Position numbers and translations under genes: made by a program. A DNA stretch of 36,782 bases from Candidatus Zixiibacteriota bacterium. GTDB taxonomy: Bacteria > Zixibacteria > MSB-5A5 > GN15 > FEB-12. Shown here one piece after another: positions 16,386 to 24,706 of this stretch. Each line of letters starts with the position of its first letter. Positions within the stretch are counted from its first letter, which is position 1. Under the pieces are notes generated by a model. That model did no database searches. It had not been told where the DNA came from and worked only from the letters and a program-made list of their open reading frames with translations. The stretch covers positions 2,698,786 through 2,735,567 of the forward strand of contig CP070824.1 of NCBI GenBank assembly GCA_020344395.1, written 5' to 3'.

Positions 16386-17183
16386 ATGATGGCAAATTCC
16401 CTTCAGCGAATCGAACAGGGTGAGTTTTTTCTGATAGCCGGCCCGTGCGTTATTGAATCGGAGGAGACATGTCTTGAGGTCGGGCATCACGTTGCCCAAT
16501 TAGCAAGTAAGTTCGATATACCATACATCTTTAAAACCTCCTTCAAAAAAGCCAACCGTCTGTCAGCAGGATCGTATGCCGGTCCGGGGCTTGATGAGGG
16601 ATTGCGAATTTTGCATACGGCAAAAATGGCGCTGAATGTGCCGGTGCTGACTGATATTCACGAAACTACCGAAGCCGACCCGGTTTCCGAGATCGCGGAT
16701 ATCATGCAGATCCCGGCATTTCTCTGCCGCCAGACTGATCTTCTGACAGCGGCTGCTTCAACCGGGCGCTGGGTGAACATAAAGAAAGGCCAGTTTCTGG
16801 CACCTGAGGACATGGCCAAGATTGCCGCCAAAGTTGATTCAAAAAAAATCATGCTTACCGAGCGTGGATCGACATTTGGCTACAGGAACCTCGTGGTAGA
16901 TTTTCGGTCCCTTATGATCATGAGCGAATCTGGCTACCCGGTAGTCTTCGACGCCACCCATTCGCTACAGCTTCCGGGCGGCGCTGGCAGAACCTCCACC
17001 GGCCAACCTGAATATATAATACCCATGGCGAAGGCGGCGGTCGCGGTCGGGATCAACGGCCTTTTTGTGGAGACGCATCCGAAGCCGTCTGAGGCACTCT
17101 CCGACGCCGGGGCCATGCTTCCCCTGGAGAAAATGGAAGAGCTGATTGATTCGGTACTTGAGGTAATGGAGCATAGCCGGTGA
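16386..17183 (+). CDS. kdsA: 3-deoxy-8-phosphooctulonate (KDO-8-P) synthase KdsA, metal-dependent type
   Basis: KdsA condenses phosphoenolpyruvate with arabinose-5-phosphate to make KDO-8-phosphate for the LPS inner core. The 265-residue protein has FLIAGPCVIES, TSFKKANRLS, DIHET and ERGSTFGYRNLVVDFRSL, all typical. The cysteine at about position 21 (GPC) replaces the asparagine of the E. coli-type metal-free enzyme. Together with the later DATHS histidine, VETHP glutamate and LSDAG aspartate, it marks the metal-dependent class as in Aquifex. The start could be the ATG at 16386 or the next codon at 16389. No proper Shine-Dalgarno fits, and the promoter position suggests leaderless translation. 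kdsC begins five bases after the stop. Confidence 0.96.
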   Translation: MMANSLQRIEQGEFFLIAGPCVIESEETCLEVGHHVAQLASKFDIPYIFKTSFKKANRLSAGSYAGPGLDEGLRILHTAKMALNVPVLTDIHETTEADPVSEIADIMQIPAFLCRQTDLLTAAASTGRWVNIKKGQFLAPEDMAKIAAKVDSKKIMLTERGSTFGYRNLVVDFRSLMIMSESGYPVVFDATHSLQLPGGAGRTSTGQPEYIIPMAKAAVAVGINGLFVETHPKPSEALSDAGAMLPLEKMEELIDSVLEVMEHSR

Positions 17184-17187
17184 GATC

Positions 17188-17718
17188 ATGGCCAGGCTGA
17201 CCCGCAAACAGTTTGTCAAGCGACTGAAAGACATCCGACTGCTGGCTCTTGACGTGGATGGTGTGCTCACCGATGACAGCATCTACTTCGGGCCGGACGG
17301 ATTTGAGCTGAAGAGATTCAATATATCTGACGGCTTTTTCATGGTTCTGGCGATGCGTCATGGCCTTGAGCTGGCCATCGTCTCCGGACGGTCTTCTCCT
17401 GCCACCGTAACCAGGATGAAAGACCTGGGTGTCAGGCATGTGCTTCAGGGTTACAGGGACAAGATAGAAATGCTCCAACCGCTTCTCAAAGAGCTTGGAC
17501 TGGACTTTGCGTCCGTGGCATTTGCCGGTAACGAGTTGCTGGATATCAAACTGGCCCGCCGGGTCGGCCTGTCGATTGCAGTCGCTGATGCATGCCGGGA
17601 ACTCAAAGATACAGTGCACTATGTAACGGAAGCGAAGGGCGGCCAGGCGGCCGTCCGTGAAATCCTCGAGTGCTATTTTGAAGCGGTGGGAATTGACCCC
17701 CTGGAGCTGGTCACGTGA
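17188..17718 (+). CDS. kdsC: KDO-8-phosphate phosphatase KdsC (HAD family)
   Basis: KdsC removes the phosphate from KDO-8-P. The 176-residue protein has HAD motif I LDVDGVLTDD (nucleophile D22, D24), motif II at VSGRSS (Ser66) and the conserved lysine near K92. Motif IV appears as AGNELLDI rather than the usual GDD/GND-x-x-D. E116 and D119 can still serve as acidic metal ligands, so activity is likely. The size fits the small cap-less KdsC tetramer type. It lies between kdsA and the KdsD-type gene, whose GTG start overlaps its stop. Confidence 0.93.
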   Translation: MARLTRKQFVKRLKDIRLLALDVDGVLTDDSIYFGPDGFELKRFNISDGFFMVLAMRHGLELAIVSGRSSPATVTRMKDLGVRHVLQGYRDKIEMLQPLLKELGLDFASVAFAGNELLDIKLARRVGLSIAVADACRELKDTVHYVTEAKGGQAAVREILECYFEAVGIDPLELVT

Positions 17719-18680
17719 CTGATTTGCTGGAGTACGCCAGGGAAGTCATACGACTCGAGTCCGAGGCGGTGGCCGGACTGGCAGAGCGTCTGGATGAGAA
17801 TTTCAACCGGGCCGTGGAGACCATACTTGAGTGTGAGGGTCGTGTTATCGTCACCGGCATGGGCAAGTCCGGACTGATCGGCAAGAAGATAGCAGCTACC
17901 TTCAATTCCACAGGTATATCATCGTTTTTCCTGCATCCGGCTGAGGCGCTGCACGGCGACATGGGTTTGATGCGCCCCGAGGATATACTGATGATCCTCT
18001 CGAAGTCCGGACAGGTAAGTGAGATAGAACCGGTCATCGCAGCGGCTCTGCGTATTGGCATGAAACTGATAGCGCTGTGCGGGACACCGCATTCCCCGCT
18101 ATGGGAACGGGCTGAGATTGTTCTGGACTGCTCAGTCGAGAATGAAGCCTGCCCGAACAACCTTGTGCCAACTTCTTCGGCTGCCGCCGCTCTGGTGATG
18201 GGTGACACACTGGCTCTGGCTCTTCTGAAGAAAAGAAATTTCGGCCCCTCCGATTTCGCCGTCCTGCATCCCGGAGGCACCATCGGCAGGCGTCTGCTTA
18301 AACGGGTGCACGAACTTCACCACACCGGTGACCGGGTTCCGCTGGTTACGCCGAAAACAAGCTTTCCTGAGTTGATTCTCGAGATGACCAGCAAGCGGCT
18401 AGGTTGCGTGTTTATGACCGACGAGCAAGGACGACCGGCGGGTGTGTTTACCGATGGTGACCTGCGAAGGCTCATTCAGGAGAACGAGGATGTCAGCAGA
18501 CTGGCTGCCTCGGATGTAATGATACGCGGTCCAAAAACCATTCCGATGGATGCATTGCTGGATGCTGCGCTGGCTGTTATGGAGAAACACTCCATCACTC
18601 AGTTGGCTACGGTGGACAGGGACGACAAACTGGTCGGCATCATTCACCTGCACGATATTCTTAAGTCGAAGCTGGTATAG
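17715..18680 (+). CDS. kdsD: Arabinose-5-phosphate isomerase, KdsD/KpsF/GutQ family
   Basis: This enzyme makes arabinose-5-phosphate from ribulose-5-phosphate, the KdsA substrate. The 321-residue protein has an N-terminal SIS sugar-isomerase domain (about 35-180; VTGMGKSGLIGKKIAATF, HPAEALHGDMG) and two C-terminal CBS domains (about 205-320; GVFTDGDLRRL, VGIIHLHDIL), the exact KpsF architecture. The start is a GTG at 17715 overlapping the kdsC stop as GTGA. With kdsA and kdsC this gives A5P isomerase, KDO-8-P synthase and phosphatase in one operon; kdsB and waaA are not seen here. Confidence 0.94.
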   Translation: MTDLLEYAREVIRLESEAVAGLAERLDENFNRAVETILECEGRVIVTGMGKSGLIGKKIAATFNSTGISSFFLHPAEALHGDMGLMRPEDILMILSKSGQVSEIEPVIAAALRIGMKLIALCGTPHSPLWERAEIVLDCSVENEACPNNLVPTSSAAAALVMGDTLALALLKKRNFGPSDFAVLHPGGTIGRRLLKRVHELHHTGDRVPLVTPKTSFPELILEMTSKRLGCVFMTDEQGRPAGVFTDGDLRRLIQENEDVSRLAASDVMIRGPKTIPMDALLDAALAVMEKHSITQLATVDRDDKLVGIIHLHDILKSKLV

Positions 18681-18797
18681 GAGGCCTTTCGGTCACGGCA
18701 TGTCGTATGAACACGATTGATCGTTTGGATATTGCCTCTATTGCCTGCATGGGCCATGCAATGGAGAATTCCTGAACAGCCAGGTACCGTTCAGACC

Positions 18798-19694
18798 GTG
18801 AAACTCAGCAAGCGACTAAAAAGATTCTGCGTTTATCGTCTGGCGATGCTGTTTGTCAGGTTCTGTAATTCGATCCCCCGCTCGACGGCCAACTTTATTG
18901 GGGCGGCGCTCGGGTTTGGTGCCTGGAAGTTGCTCAAGAGAGATCGACACAAAGTGCATAGGCATCTGAAGCTGGTCTATGGTAACACTTTGAGCCACGC
19001 CGAACGTGAGTCTATTGGACGGTTGCTCTTTGCCAATATGGGCAAGAACCTGGCCGACCTGGTAAGGTTCAAGAAGCACTATGAGTCAGAGTTGAGGCCG
19101 TTGATTTCATCTGAAGGCACAGAACACCTCGAGGAGGCATACCGTCGCGGCAAGGGATTCTTCGGTGTCACGGGGCATATCGGTAATTTCGAACTGCTCG
19201 CGGTTTATATCGCTTCGCTCGGGTACGAATCAGCCGTGATCGGGCGCGAATTGTATATTAGGGAACTTGACGAATGGCTCGTGGAGAATCGAAAAGCGCT
19301 GGGTCTTACCAATCTCTCAACCACCGAGTCTCCCAAGAAACTTCTTTCATGGCTGAGTGGCGGAGGTGCCGTAGGCGTGCTTATTGACACCGATTCATCG
19401 CGAGTCAGGTCAATGCCGATCCCGGCTTTCGGAAGGTGGTCAAACACTCCCGTAGGACAGACGCTGCTTGCTCTCAGGACGGGTGCCGCTCTGGTTCCAA
19501 TGGCGTGCCTGCGTACCGGGGAGAATCGTTACCATGTGATCATCAAGCCACCGGTGGAGGTCCACACCACGGGTGACCTCGATGAGGACATTTACCGAGT
19601 TACCCTTAAGTGCACCAGGGAATTAGAGGAAATAGTAGATCAACACAGAGATCAGTGGGTCTGGATGCACAATCGCTGGCGCACAAAAGTATGA
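18798..19694 (+). CDS. LpxL/HtrB-family lipid A (lysophospholipid) acyltransferase
   Basis: The product of about 298 residues matches the LpxL/LpxM late acyltransferase family. It has a basic N-terminus, a hydrophobic anchor around 12-36 (AMLFVRFCNSIPRSTANFIG), and the catalytic H-x4-E motif in TGHIGNFELL. IDTDSSRVRSMPIPAFG corresponds to the conserved DQxxxxxxxxxxFFG region, and the C-terminal WVWMHNRWRTK is typical. It probably adds a secondary acyl chain to KDO-lipid A at the inner membrane, fitting its place after the KDO genes. The frame reaches back to 18717; I chose the GTG at 18798 (MKLSKRLKRF) by comparison with family N-termini, with an ATG at 18759 as the alternative. Confidence 0.88.
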   Translation: MKLSKRLKRFCVYRLAMLFVRFCNSIPRSTANFIGAALGFGAWKLLKRDRHKVHRHLKLVYGNTLSHAERESIGRLLFANMGKNLADLVRFKKHYESELRPLISSEGTEHLEEAYRRGKGFFGVTGHIGNFELLAVYIASLGYESAVIGRELYIRELDEWLVENRKALGLTNLSTTESPKKLLSWLSGGGAVGVLIDTDSSRVRSMPIPAFGRWSNTPVGQTLLALRTGAALVPMACLRTGENRYHVIIKPPVEVHTTGDLDEDIYRVTLKCTRELEEIVDQHRDQWVWMHNRWRTKV

Positions 19695-19702
19695 TTATGG
19701 CC

Positions 19703-19730
19703 TTGACTTCTGGCTGTATTTTGTCATAAT
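19703..19730 (+). promoter_or_regulatory. Sigma70-like promoter for lptC
   Basis: TTGACT (19703-19708) and CATAAT (19725-19730) are 16 bases apart, a strong match. Transcription would start near 19737, about 30 bases before the lptC ATG at 19767. A second possible -10 (TATAAG, 19746-19751) lacks a well-spaced -35. Confidence 0.6.
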
Positions 19731-19766
19731 AGGCGCCGGCTTTTGTATAAGCTCTGGATGCTTTAG

Positions 19767-20330
19767 ATGATAAGACACTACTTCATACCTCTCTTTTGTT
19801 CAGCACTTATGCTTCTTGGTGGGTGCGGAAGCGGGGACCGCAGCAAGAACACCGATCCCGGGCCGGTCGATAGTGCGGCGCGACCGGACACGGAAACCAG
19901 GGGGGCTAAGATCGTATTGCTTAATGAGGATCAGGTGACCGGAGAGATTCTGGCCGACGAGATCCACAAATTCGAGGCGATCGACTCGGCGATGGGATAC
20001 GGGCTTGACATCGTTCTATATGATTCCGCCGGCCGGCCGAGTTCATGGATTGTCGGTGATTCCGGCGTCATTCACGATAAAAGGGGTGACTTCAAAATCT
20101 ACGGCAATGTGGTCGTGATTTCGGAAGACAGCACCCGCCTGGAGACCGATTTCCTTACCTGGAATCGGGAGACTGACAGGCTCCGGACGGACGCCTTTGT
20201 GAGGATCACTGATAAGGACAGTAATGTGGTCACCGGCTGGGGCATGGAAGCCGAGCGAAACCCCACTCGCTACCGCATTCTCCAGCAGGTATCGGGGAAC
20301 ATCCGGGACACCAGAGACCTGGACAAATAG
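19767..20330 (+). CDS. lptC: LptC-like LPS export lipoprotein
   Basis: The 187-residue product has a signal peptide with lipobox LLGGC, so it is predicted to be lipid-anchored, unlike the membrane-spanning E. coli LptC. The body shows the repetitive OstA/LptC beta-jellyroll pattern: AKIVLLNEDQVTGEILADEI, IVGDSGVIHDKRGDFKIYGNVVVISEDSTRLETDFLTWN. LptC bridges the inner-membrane LptBFG exporter to LptA in LPS transport. lptA and lptB do not follow here as they do in Proteobacteria; a 254-base gap comes next, in which I see no gene. It lies directly after the lipid A acyltransferase with its own promoter. Confidence 0.85.
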   Translation: MIRHYFIPLFCSALMLLGGCGSGDRSKNTDPGPVDSAARPDTETRGAKIVLLNEDQVTGEILADEIHKFEAIDSAMGYGLDIVLYDSAGRPSSWIVGDSGVIHDKRGDFKIYGNVVVISEDSTRLETDFLTWNRETDRLRTDAFVRITDKDSNVVTGWGMEAERNPTRYRILQQVSGNIRDTRDLDK

Positions 20331-20584
20331 TCCTCTTTCCTTCCCCCCATCTGGACTTCAATACCCCAGGGAAAAAGGCCGGCCGACCCTGATGCTCAGG
20401 CTGAGCCCAGCTATGAGGTCAGTGCAAATCTCAACATTTTAACGAACCAATCCGAGCTTTTTTGTTGTTTCCATGCTCAGCGCCATATTTCATTTGTTTT
20501 TGATGTCCGACAGTATTCATCAGCCAAAACCAATAGACAGCAGAGCACCGCTCTGACAGGTGAGTTAGCCCGGAGGATGGGAGT

Positions 20585-21136
20585 ATGATGACCGAGAAAT
20601 TCGCCAGGATGAATTGCTATGTACTGGCCGGTGGTGAGAACCACTCGAAAGAGCATTTCAGAGTGGATGGCGAACTGACCAGGCTCGAGAAAAGCTACCG
20701 TCGCTACGCGGCTGTCTTCGAGAAGGTCAGCTTGGTGCTGAAACGTTCCCAGGCAAAGGAGAGGTATCTCAACTACCCTCACCTGTGTGATCCGTCTGAC
20801 AAAATGAGTGTGGCTGGAGCTGTGGCGGCGGCCCTGGAACGTGCAGATTCTGAGGCGGTTTTTATCGGCTCAGCCGATTTCGTTGATTTCCCCCTGGAAC
20901 TGGCCGCCCGGCTGGTGCGTGAATATGATGGCGAGTCATTCCTGGGTTATGCCGACGCCGATAGCCCCCAGAATCTACACCAGCCTCTGTTCGGAATCTA
21001 TCATAAGAAACTTGCGGGGCATCTGCTGGACAAGGTGGCAACCACCGGAGATGGGCTGGCCTCACTTCTCTCCAGAGTAGGAAAGCTCGTTCCCCTGCCG
21101 AAGGATATTCCTCGCGACCGGGTAGGCCTCGGGTAG
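20585..21136 (+). CDS. MobA-like nucleotidyltransferase-fold protein with degenerate P-loop
   Basis: The 183-residue product resembles MobA (molybdopterin guanylyltransferase) in three places. The N-terminal CYVLAGG starts the nucleotide-binding loop, FIGSADFVDFPLEL corresponds to the cDxP metal-binding segment, and HQPLFGIYHKKL matches MobA QPLFGxY. However, the loop reads LAGGENHSKEHFRVDG and lacks the R-M-G of the usual LAGGxSxRMGxDK, apparently through a deletion of about four residues. GTP or CTP transfer may therefore be lost or altered. The start ATG at 20585 (or the adjacent ATG) follows GGAGG by eight bases. The gene is not beside any molybdenum cofactor genes. Confidence 0.65.
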   Translation: MMTEKFARMNCYVLAGGENHSKEHFRVDGELTRLEKSYRRYAAVFEKVSLVLKRSQAKERYLNYPHLCDPSDKMSVAGAVAAALERADSEAVFIGSADFVDFPLELAARLVREYDGESFLGYADADSPQNLHQPLFGIYHKKLAGHLLDKVATTGDGLASLLSRVGKLVPLPKDIPRDRVGLG

Positions 21137-21190
21137 ACTTACATGCCGGGGGCAGTTGATTTTCGTACGGTCTGGTATATATTCAGGCAT

Positions 21191-21583
21191 ATGAGTGAAA
21201 CGCCAATGGCTTCTGTAAACCGGCATTTTGAATTTACGTCCCGGCAACTCAAATTTCTTGTTGTGCTGGCCACCTGCGCGACAATCATGGGCGGCTACCT
21301 CCTGGTGAAATCCTACGCCTACCGCACTGAACGATCGGTTGATTATCCGGTGTTCCTATCTGATGAAGACCGCAAGTTCACGGGCGTTTTTCAACTCGAT
21401 CCAAACCACGCGCCGGCCGACTCACTGGAACTTATGCCTGGAATCGGACGCGTCCTGGCTGATCGTATCGTGGCGTACCGGCAACACTCCCGCTTCAAGA
21501 CAGAAATTGATATCACAAATGTCAACGGCATCGGACCCAAAAAATTCGAGCAGATTCGGCCTTACTTAAGGATAAGGCCGTGA
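21191..21583 (+). CDS. ComEA-like membrane-anchored helix-hairpin-helix protein
   Basis: The 130-residue product has one transmembrane span (about 19-40) and a C-terminal tandem helix-hairpin-helix domain (about 68-127; LDPNHAPADSLELMPGIGRVLADRIVAYRQ and NVNGIGPKKFEQIRPYL). This is the ComEA/helix-hairpin-helix layout: a DNA-binding domain displayed outside the inner membrane for DNA uptake, although similar proteins also occur with no competence role. The ATG at 21191 gives a normal length; the frame extends to 21143 but through an unlikely region. The stop overlaps the next gene's GTG start. Confidence 0.8.
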   Translation: MSETPMASVNRHFEFTSRQLKFLVVLATCATIMGGYLLVKSYAYRTERSVDYPVFLSDEDRKFTGVFQLDPNHAPADSLELMPGIGRVLADRIVAYRQHSRFKTEIDITNVNGIGPKKFEQIRPYLRIRP

Positions 21584-22419
21584 GTGATCCAGCCGTCTCT
21601 GGTATAGACCGGCGCAGTGAGTTTCTCTATCTCGCTGAAGTGGTCGAGCCGTCCGTCCGGCCGAATGTGCGCCGATTGGAGAGATTCAGGCCGCGCGCAG
21701 GCTCGGATGAGATGGACGTCGTGGCTGAAAACCTGCGCCTTGCCGTACCGGATGTCGAAGTAATATTCAAGCATCTCAGTCTGATCGGGAGTGATCCGAG
21801 GAGTCTTGACGCACGTGGTAGATTCGAACTAACCCGGTCAGTCCTGGAGCCCGAGAATGATTACTGCTTTGACCTGTTGTGTTCGTCTAAGCATAACCGG
21901 CAGGTCGGTCTTATCTATCGTCATGACAGGCTGGCAGAGTTAACAGGGTACTACGGAGTCAAGGGGGATGTAACCGGTCGTTATCTGGCCAGAGCAGCCG
22001 CCCTGGGGAGTGGGTATCTGACTTTCAGTCGACGCGTACCCGGCGACCTGGTGGCGCTGGCGGATTATGATGGCCGTCTGTTCTCTATCTGCCTGATCTG
22101 TAAGAATGAAATCGTATCGCTGGCCCGCCTGGATCTTCCGGTGCCCGACACCTCACCTGAGCGCACGGCACTGGAACTGAAGACAGTGATCAATCTCAAA
22201 CTGGCCGACCTGGCGGGAAGCGGAATCAACCTGCCCCTGTCAGCACTGATCCTCAACGGAATACCGGAAGGAACGGAAGTCTGGGAGGCAGTCGCCCGGT
22301 ATTTTCCGGCGGGCATAACAACCCCCGAGATCAATCGGGGCTACCTCTCGGAGAATACAGCCTGCGGGAATGAGGCCGCCGAGGACTACCTTGTGGCCCT
22401 CGGGCTGACGCTCAATTAG
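21580..22419 (+). CDS. Unrecognised protein, possibly PilM-like (type IV pilus) actin-fold
   Basis: The 279-residue product starts at a GTG overlapping the stop of the ComEA-like gene (GTGA), so the two are translationally coupled. No membrane span or signal is present. The layout loosely recalls PilM-type actin-fold proteins. A mid-region ends in strands such as YLTFSRRVPGDLVALADYD, and the C-terminus has a LILNGIPEGTEVWEAVARYF segment and ends EDYLVALGLTLN, like the GLALR ending of PilM. The typical PilM N-terminal GIDIGSSSIKAV nucleotide loop is absent. Being next to an HhH DNA-uptake-type protein is weak support. I treat the assignment as tentative. Confidence 0.55.
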   Translation: MSDPAVSGIDRRSEFLYLAEVVEPSVRPNVRRLERFRPRAGSDEMDVVAENLRLAVPDVEVIFKHLSLIGSDPRSLDARGRFELTRSVLEPENDYCFDLLCSSKHNRQVGLIYRHDRLAELTGYYGVKGDVTGRYLARAAALGSGYLTFSRRVPGDLVALADYDGRLFSICLICKNEIVSLARLDLPVPDTSPERTALELKTVINLKLADLAGSGINLPLSALILNGIPEGTEVWEAVARYFPAGITTPEINRGYLSENTACGNEAAEDYLVALGLTLN

Positions 22420-22420
22420 C

Positions 22421-22449
22421 TTGCCAATGTCAGTCCGCATGTATATGTT
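22421..22449 (+). promoter_or_regulatory. Sigma70-like promoter for coaD
   Basis: TTGCCA (22421-22426) and TATGTT (22444-22449) are 17 bases apart, directly after the preceding gene. Transcription would begin near 22456, about 42 bases before the coaD ATG. Confidence 0.45.
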
Positions 22450-22497
22450 GGCCATCGATATTATCTGAACCTCTGTCTGTATACCTGGCGGATTATT

Positions 22498-23007
22498 ATG
22501 CCTGATAAACTCGCTATTCGCGCTGTCTACCCGGGTTCGTTCGACCCGGTAACCAACGGCCATCTGTCATTGATTGAGCGAGCCCGCCATCTTTTTGATG
22601 ATCTGATTGTAGCGGTGGCAGAGAACGCCGGCAAGGAACCGCTCTTCAGTTCAGACGAACGATTCGACCTGATGAAGCAGGTGGTGGAGGGGCTTGATCA
22701 CAACGGCAGAATCCAGGTGATTCGTTTTACAGGTCTTACCGCTGAATTGGTGGTTGAACTCAAGGCGACCGTGATTGTCCGCGGCTTGAGAGCGGTGTCG
22801 GACTTCGAGTATGAATTCCAGATGGCCCTGATGAACCGCAAGCTGGCCCGGGATGTGGAGACGGTGTTCCTGATGCCATCGCTGTCGTGGGTCTACCTGT
22901 CGTCGTCGCTGGTCAAGGATGTTGCCTACAATGGCGGTGATATTACCGGGCTTGTTCCGGCTGTGGTGGCAGAGGCTATGAACAAAAAGATCGCCGGCGA
23001 TACGTGA
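22498..23007 (+). CDS. coaD: Phosphopantetheine adenylyltransferase CoaD
   Basis: CoaD transfers AMP from ATP to 4'-phosphopantetheine in coenzyme A synthesis. The 169-residue protein has the nucleotidyltransferase motif YPGSFDPVTNGHLSLIERA, the RGLRAVSDFEYEFQMALMNRKL segment and the SLSWVYLSSSLVKDVA region typical of CoaD. Its length fits the family (about 160). The ATG at 22498 is the natural start, with a weak GGCGG upstream. lysS follows after a 59-base gap, probably on the same transcript. Confidence 0.96.
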   Translation: MPDKLAIRAVYPGSFDPVTNGHLSLIERARHLFDDLIVAVAENAGKEPLFSSDERFDLMKQVVEGLDHNGRIQVIRFTGLTAELVVELKATVIVRGLRAVSDFEYEFQMALMNRKLARDVETVFLMPSLSWVYLSSSLVKDVAYNGGDITGLVPAVVAEAMNKKIAGDT

Positions 23008-23066
23008 TAGCCCAAAGGACTAATCCGTAGATGCGCACAGCGTTTAATCTCACTTAGGAACGGCAG

Positions 23067-24656
23067 ATGGATGATGCAGGGAAAAAGACTCAGGTGTCGG
23101 GCAATTCGGAGGCGGAAGAAAGGCTGCCACTGACGCGCCTCATTCAGGCCCGCCGCGATAAAGTCAAGCAGGTAACATCGAGGGGCCTCAGCCCTTATCC
23201 GTACAAGTTTGAGCAAACGCATCAGGTGAGTGATCTCCTGAAAGATTTTGACCGCATCTCCGAGTCCGAAACGGTTGTTCGTGTGGCCGGGAGGCTGATG
23301 GCGATCCGGAAGATGGGAAAAGTTTTTTTCGCTGACCTTCGCGATGCCACCGAGAAGATCCAGATATATATCCGCAAAAACGATGTCGGCGATGAGGCCT
23401 TTGAGCTGTTCAATCTGCTCGACCTCGGGGATATCATCGGATGTGAGGGGAAGCTGTTCGTTACCAGGACCGGTGAGCGCTCGATTCATGCGGACAGTTT
23501 CGAGCTGCTGACCAAATCGCTCCATCCGCTTCCTGATAAACACTCCGGGCTGACCGATAAGGAGCAGCGCTATCGTCGCCGCTACGCCGACCTGATTGCG
23601 AACCCGGAAGTGCGCCAGACTTTTGTCGCCCGTACGGAGATTGTGCAGACGGTGAGGGACTTTCTCAACGCAGCCGGTTTCCTGGAAGTGGAAACACCCA
23701 TCCTTCAACCGCTCTATGGCGGCGGCAACGCCAAACCGTTCCGTACGCACCACGAGAAGCTCGGAATGGAGATGTACCTCCGCATCGCCGATGAACTCTA
23801 CCTGAAACGCCTCATTGTCGGAGGTTTCGAGAAGGTCTGGGAGTATTGCAAAGATTTCCGCAATGAAGGGCTCGACCGGCTTCACAACCCGGAGTTCTCC
23901 ATGCTGGAACTGTACTGGGCGTACGCCGACTACAGGGACGTGGCAAAACTGACCGAGGATCTGATTCGGCATACGGTCAGGGAATTGCATGGAACTGACC
24001 GGATCACGTACCAGGGAAATGATATTGATATCGGCTCACCATTCCGATGGATTAGCATGGTGGATTCGGTTAAAGAAGCCACCGGGGTAGACTTCTCGGA
24101 ACTGTCCTTTGAGCAGGCCCTGGCTGAGGCCAAGAAACTCGGTCTCGACGACGAAGGCCTTATCAACCGCGGAAAAGTTATCGAAGCGGTATGGGAGGCG
24201 AAGGTTGAACACTCCCTGATCCAGCCGACGTTTATTGTCGATCATCCGGTGGAGATATCTCCCCTGGCCAAGAAGCACAGGGACGACGAACGGTACACCG
24301 AACGGTTCGAGCTGTACATAGCCGGGCTGGAGATGGCCAACGCCTTCTCGGAACTGAACGACCCGGTCGATCAGCTCGAGCGGTTCCTCGATCAGGGCAA
24401 GGCGCTGGCCGCCGGTGATGAAGAGGCTCAACCGCTTGACGACGACTTCATTACCGCCCTGGCCTACGGCATGCCGCCGACCGGAGGACTCGGTGTCGGA
24501 ATCGACCGACTCGTTATGCTGCTCACTGACCAGCACTCGATCAGGGATGTTATTTTCTTCCCGCAGATGAAAGAGATCGGCGAAGATATCGTGCCGGTCT
24601 CGAAAATTCTCAAACAGATTACCGACGAGGAAAAAGGCAGTTCAACTACCTCATAG
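23067..24656 (+). CDS. lysS: Lysyl-tRNA synthetase, class II
   Basis: LysS charges tRNA-Lys. The 529-residue protein has an N-terminal OB-fold anticodon-binding domain (about 70-170; VVRVAGRLMAIRKMGKVFFADLRD). The class II catalytic core follows, with motif 2 around FRNEGLDRLHNPEFSMLELY and motif 3 GLGVGIDRLVMLL. NAFSELNDPVDQLERF is also characteristic. The N-terminal extension before residue 20 is rich in polar residues and may vary between species. AGGAAC precedes the ATG at 23067. It lies between coaD and the acetyltransferase, all on one strand. Confidence 0.97.
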   Translation: MDDAGKKTQVSGNSEAEERLPLTRLIQARRDKVKQVTSRGLSPYPYKFEQTHQVSDLLKDFDRISESETVVRVAGRLMAIRKMGKVFFADLRDATEKIQIYIRKNDVGDEAFELFNLLDLGDIIGCEGKLFVTRTGERSIHADSFELLTKSLHPLPDKHSGLTDKEQRYRRRYADLIANPEVRQTFVARTEIVQTVRDFLNAAGFLEVETPILQPLYGGGNAKPFRTHHEKLGMEMYLRIADELYLKRLIVGGFEKVWEYCKDFRNEGLDRLHNPEFSMLELYWAYADYRDVAKLTEDLIRHTVRELHGTDRITYQGNDIDIGSPFRWISMVDSVKEATGVDFSELSFEQALAEAKKLGLDDEGLINRGKVIEAVWEAKVEHSLIQPTFIVDHPVEISPLAKKHRDDERYTERFELYIAGLEMANAFSELNDPVDQLERFLDQGKALAAGDEEAQPLDDDFITALAYGMPPTGGLGVGIDRLVMLLTDQHSIRDVIFFPQMKEIGEDIVPVSKILKQITDEEKGSSTTS

Positions 24657-24706
24657 CCAGCACTGCCGGCAGACAAGAGAATCTTACAAGAGAACGGGCT
24701 GACCAT

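Noticed and set aside
22926..23990. 354-residue antisense frame over lysS (and similar ones at 24464-25438)
   Set aside because: Both lie opposite real genes with strong motifs and have no recognisable protein features.
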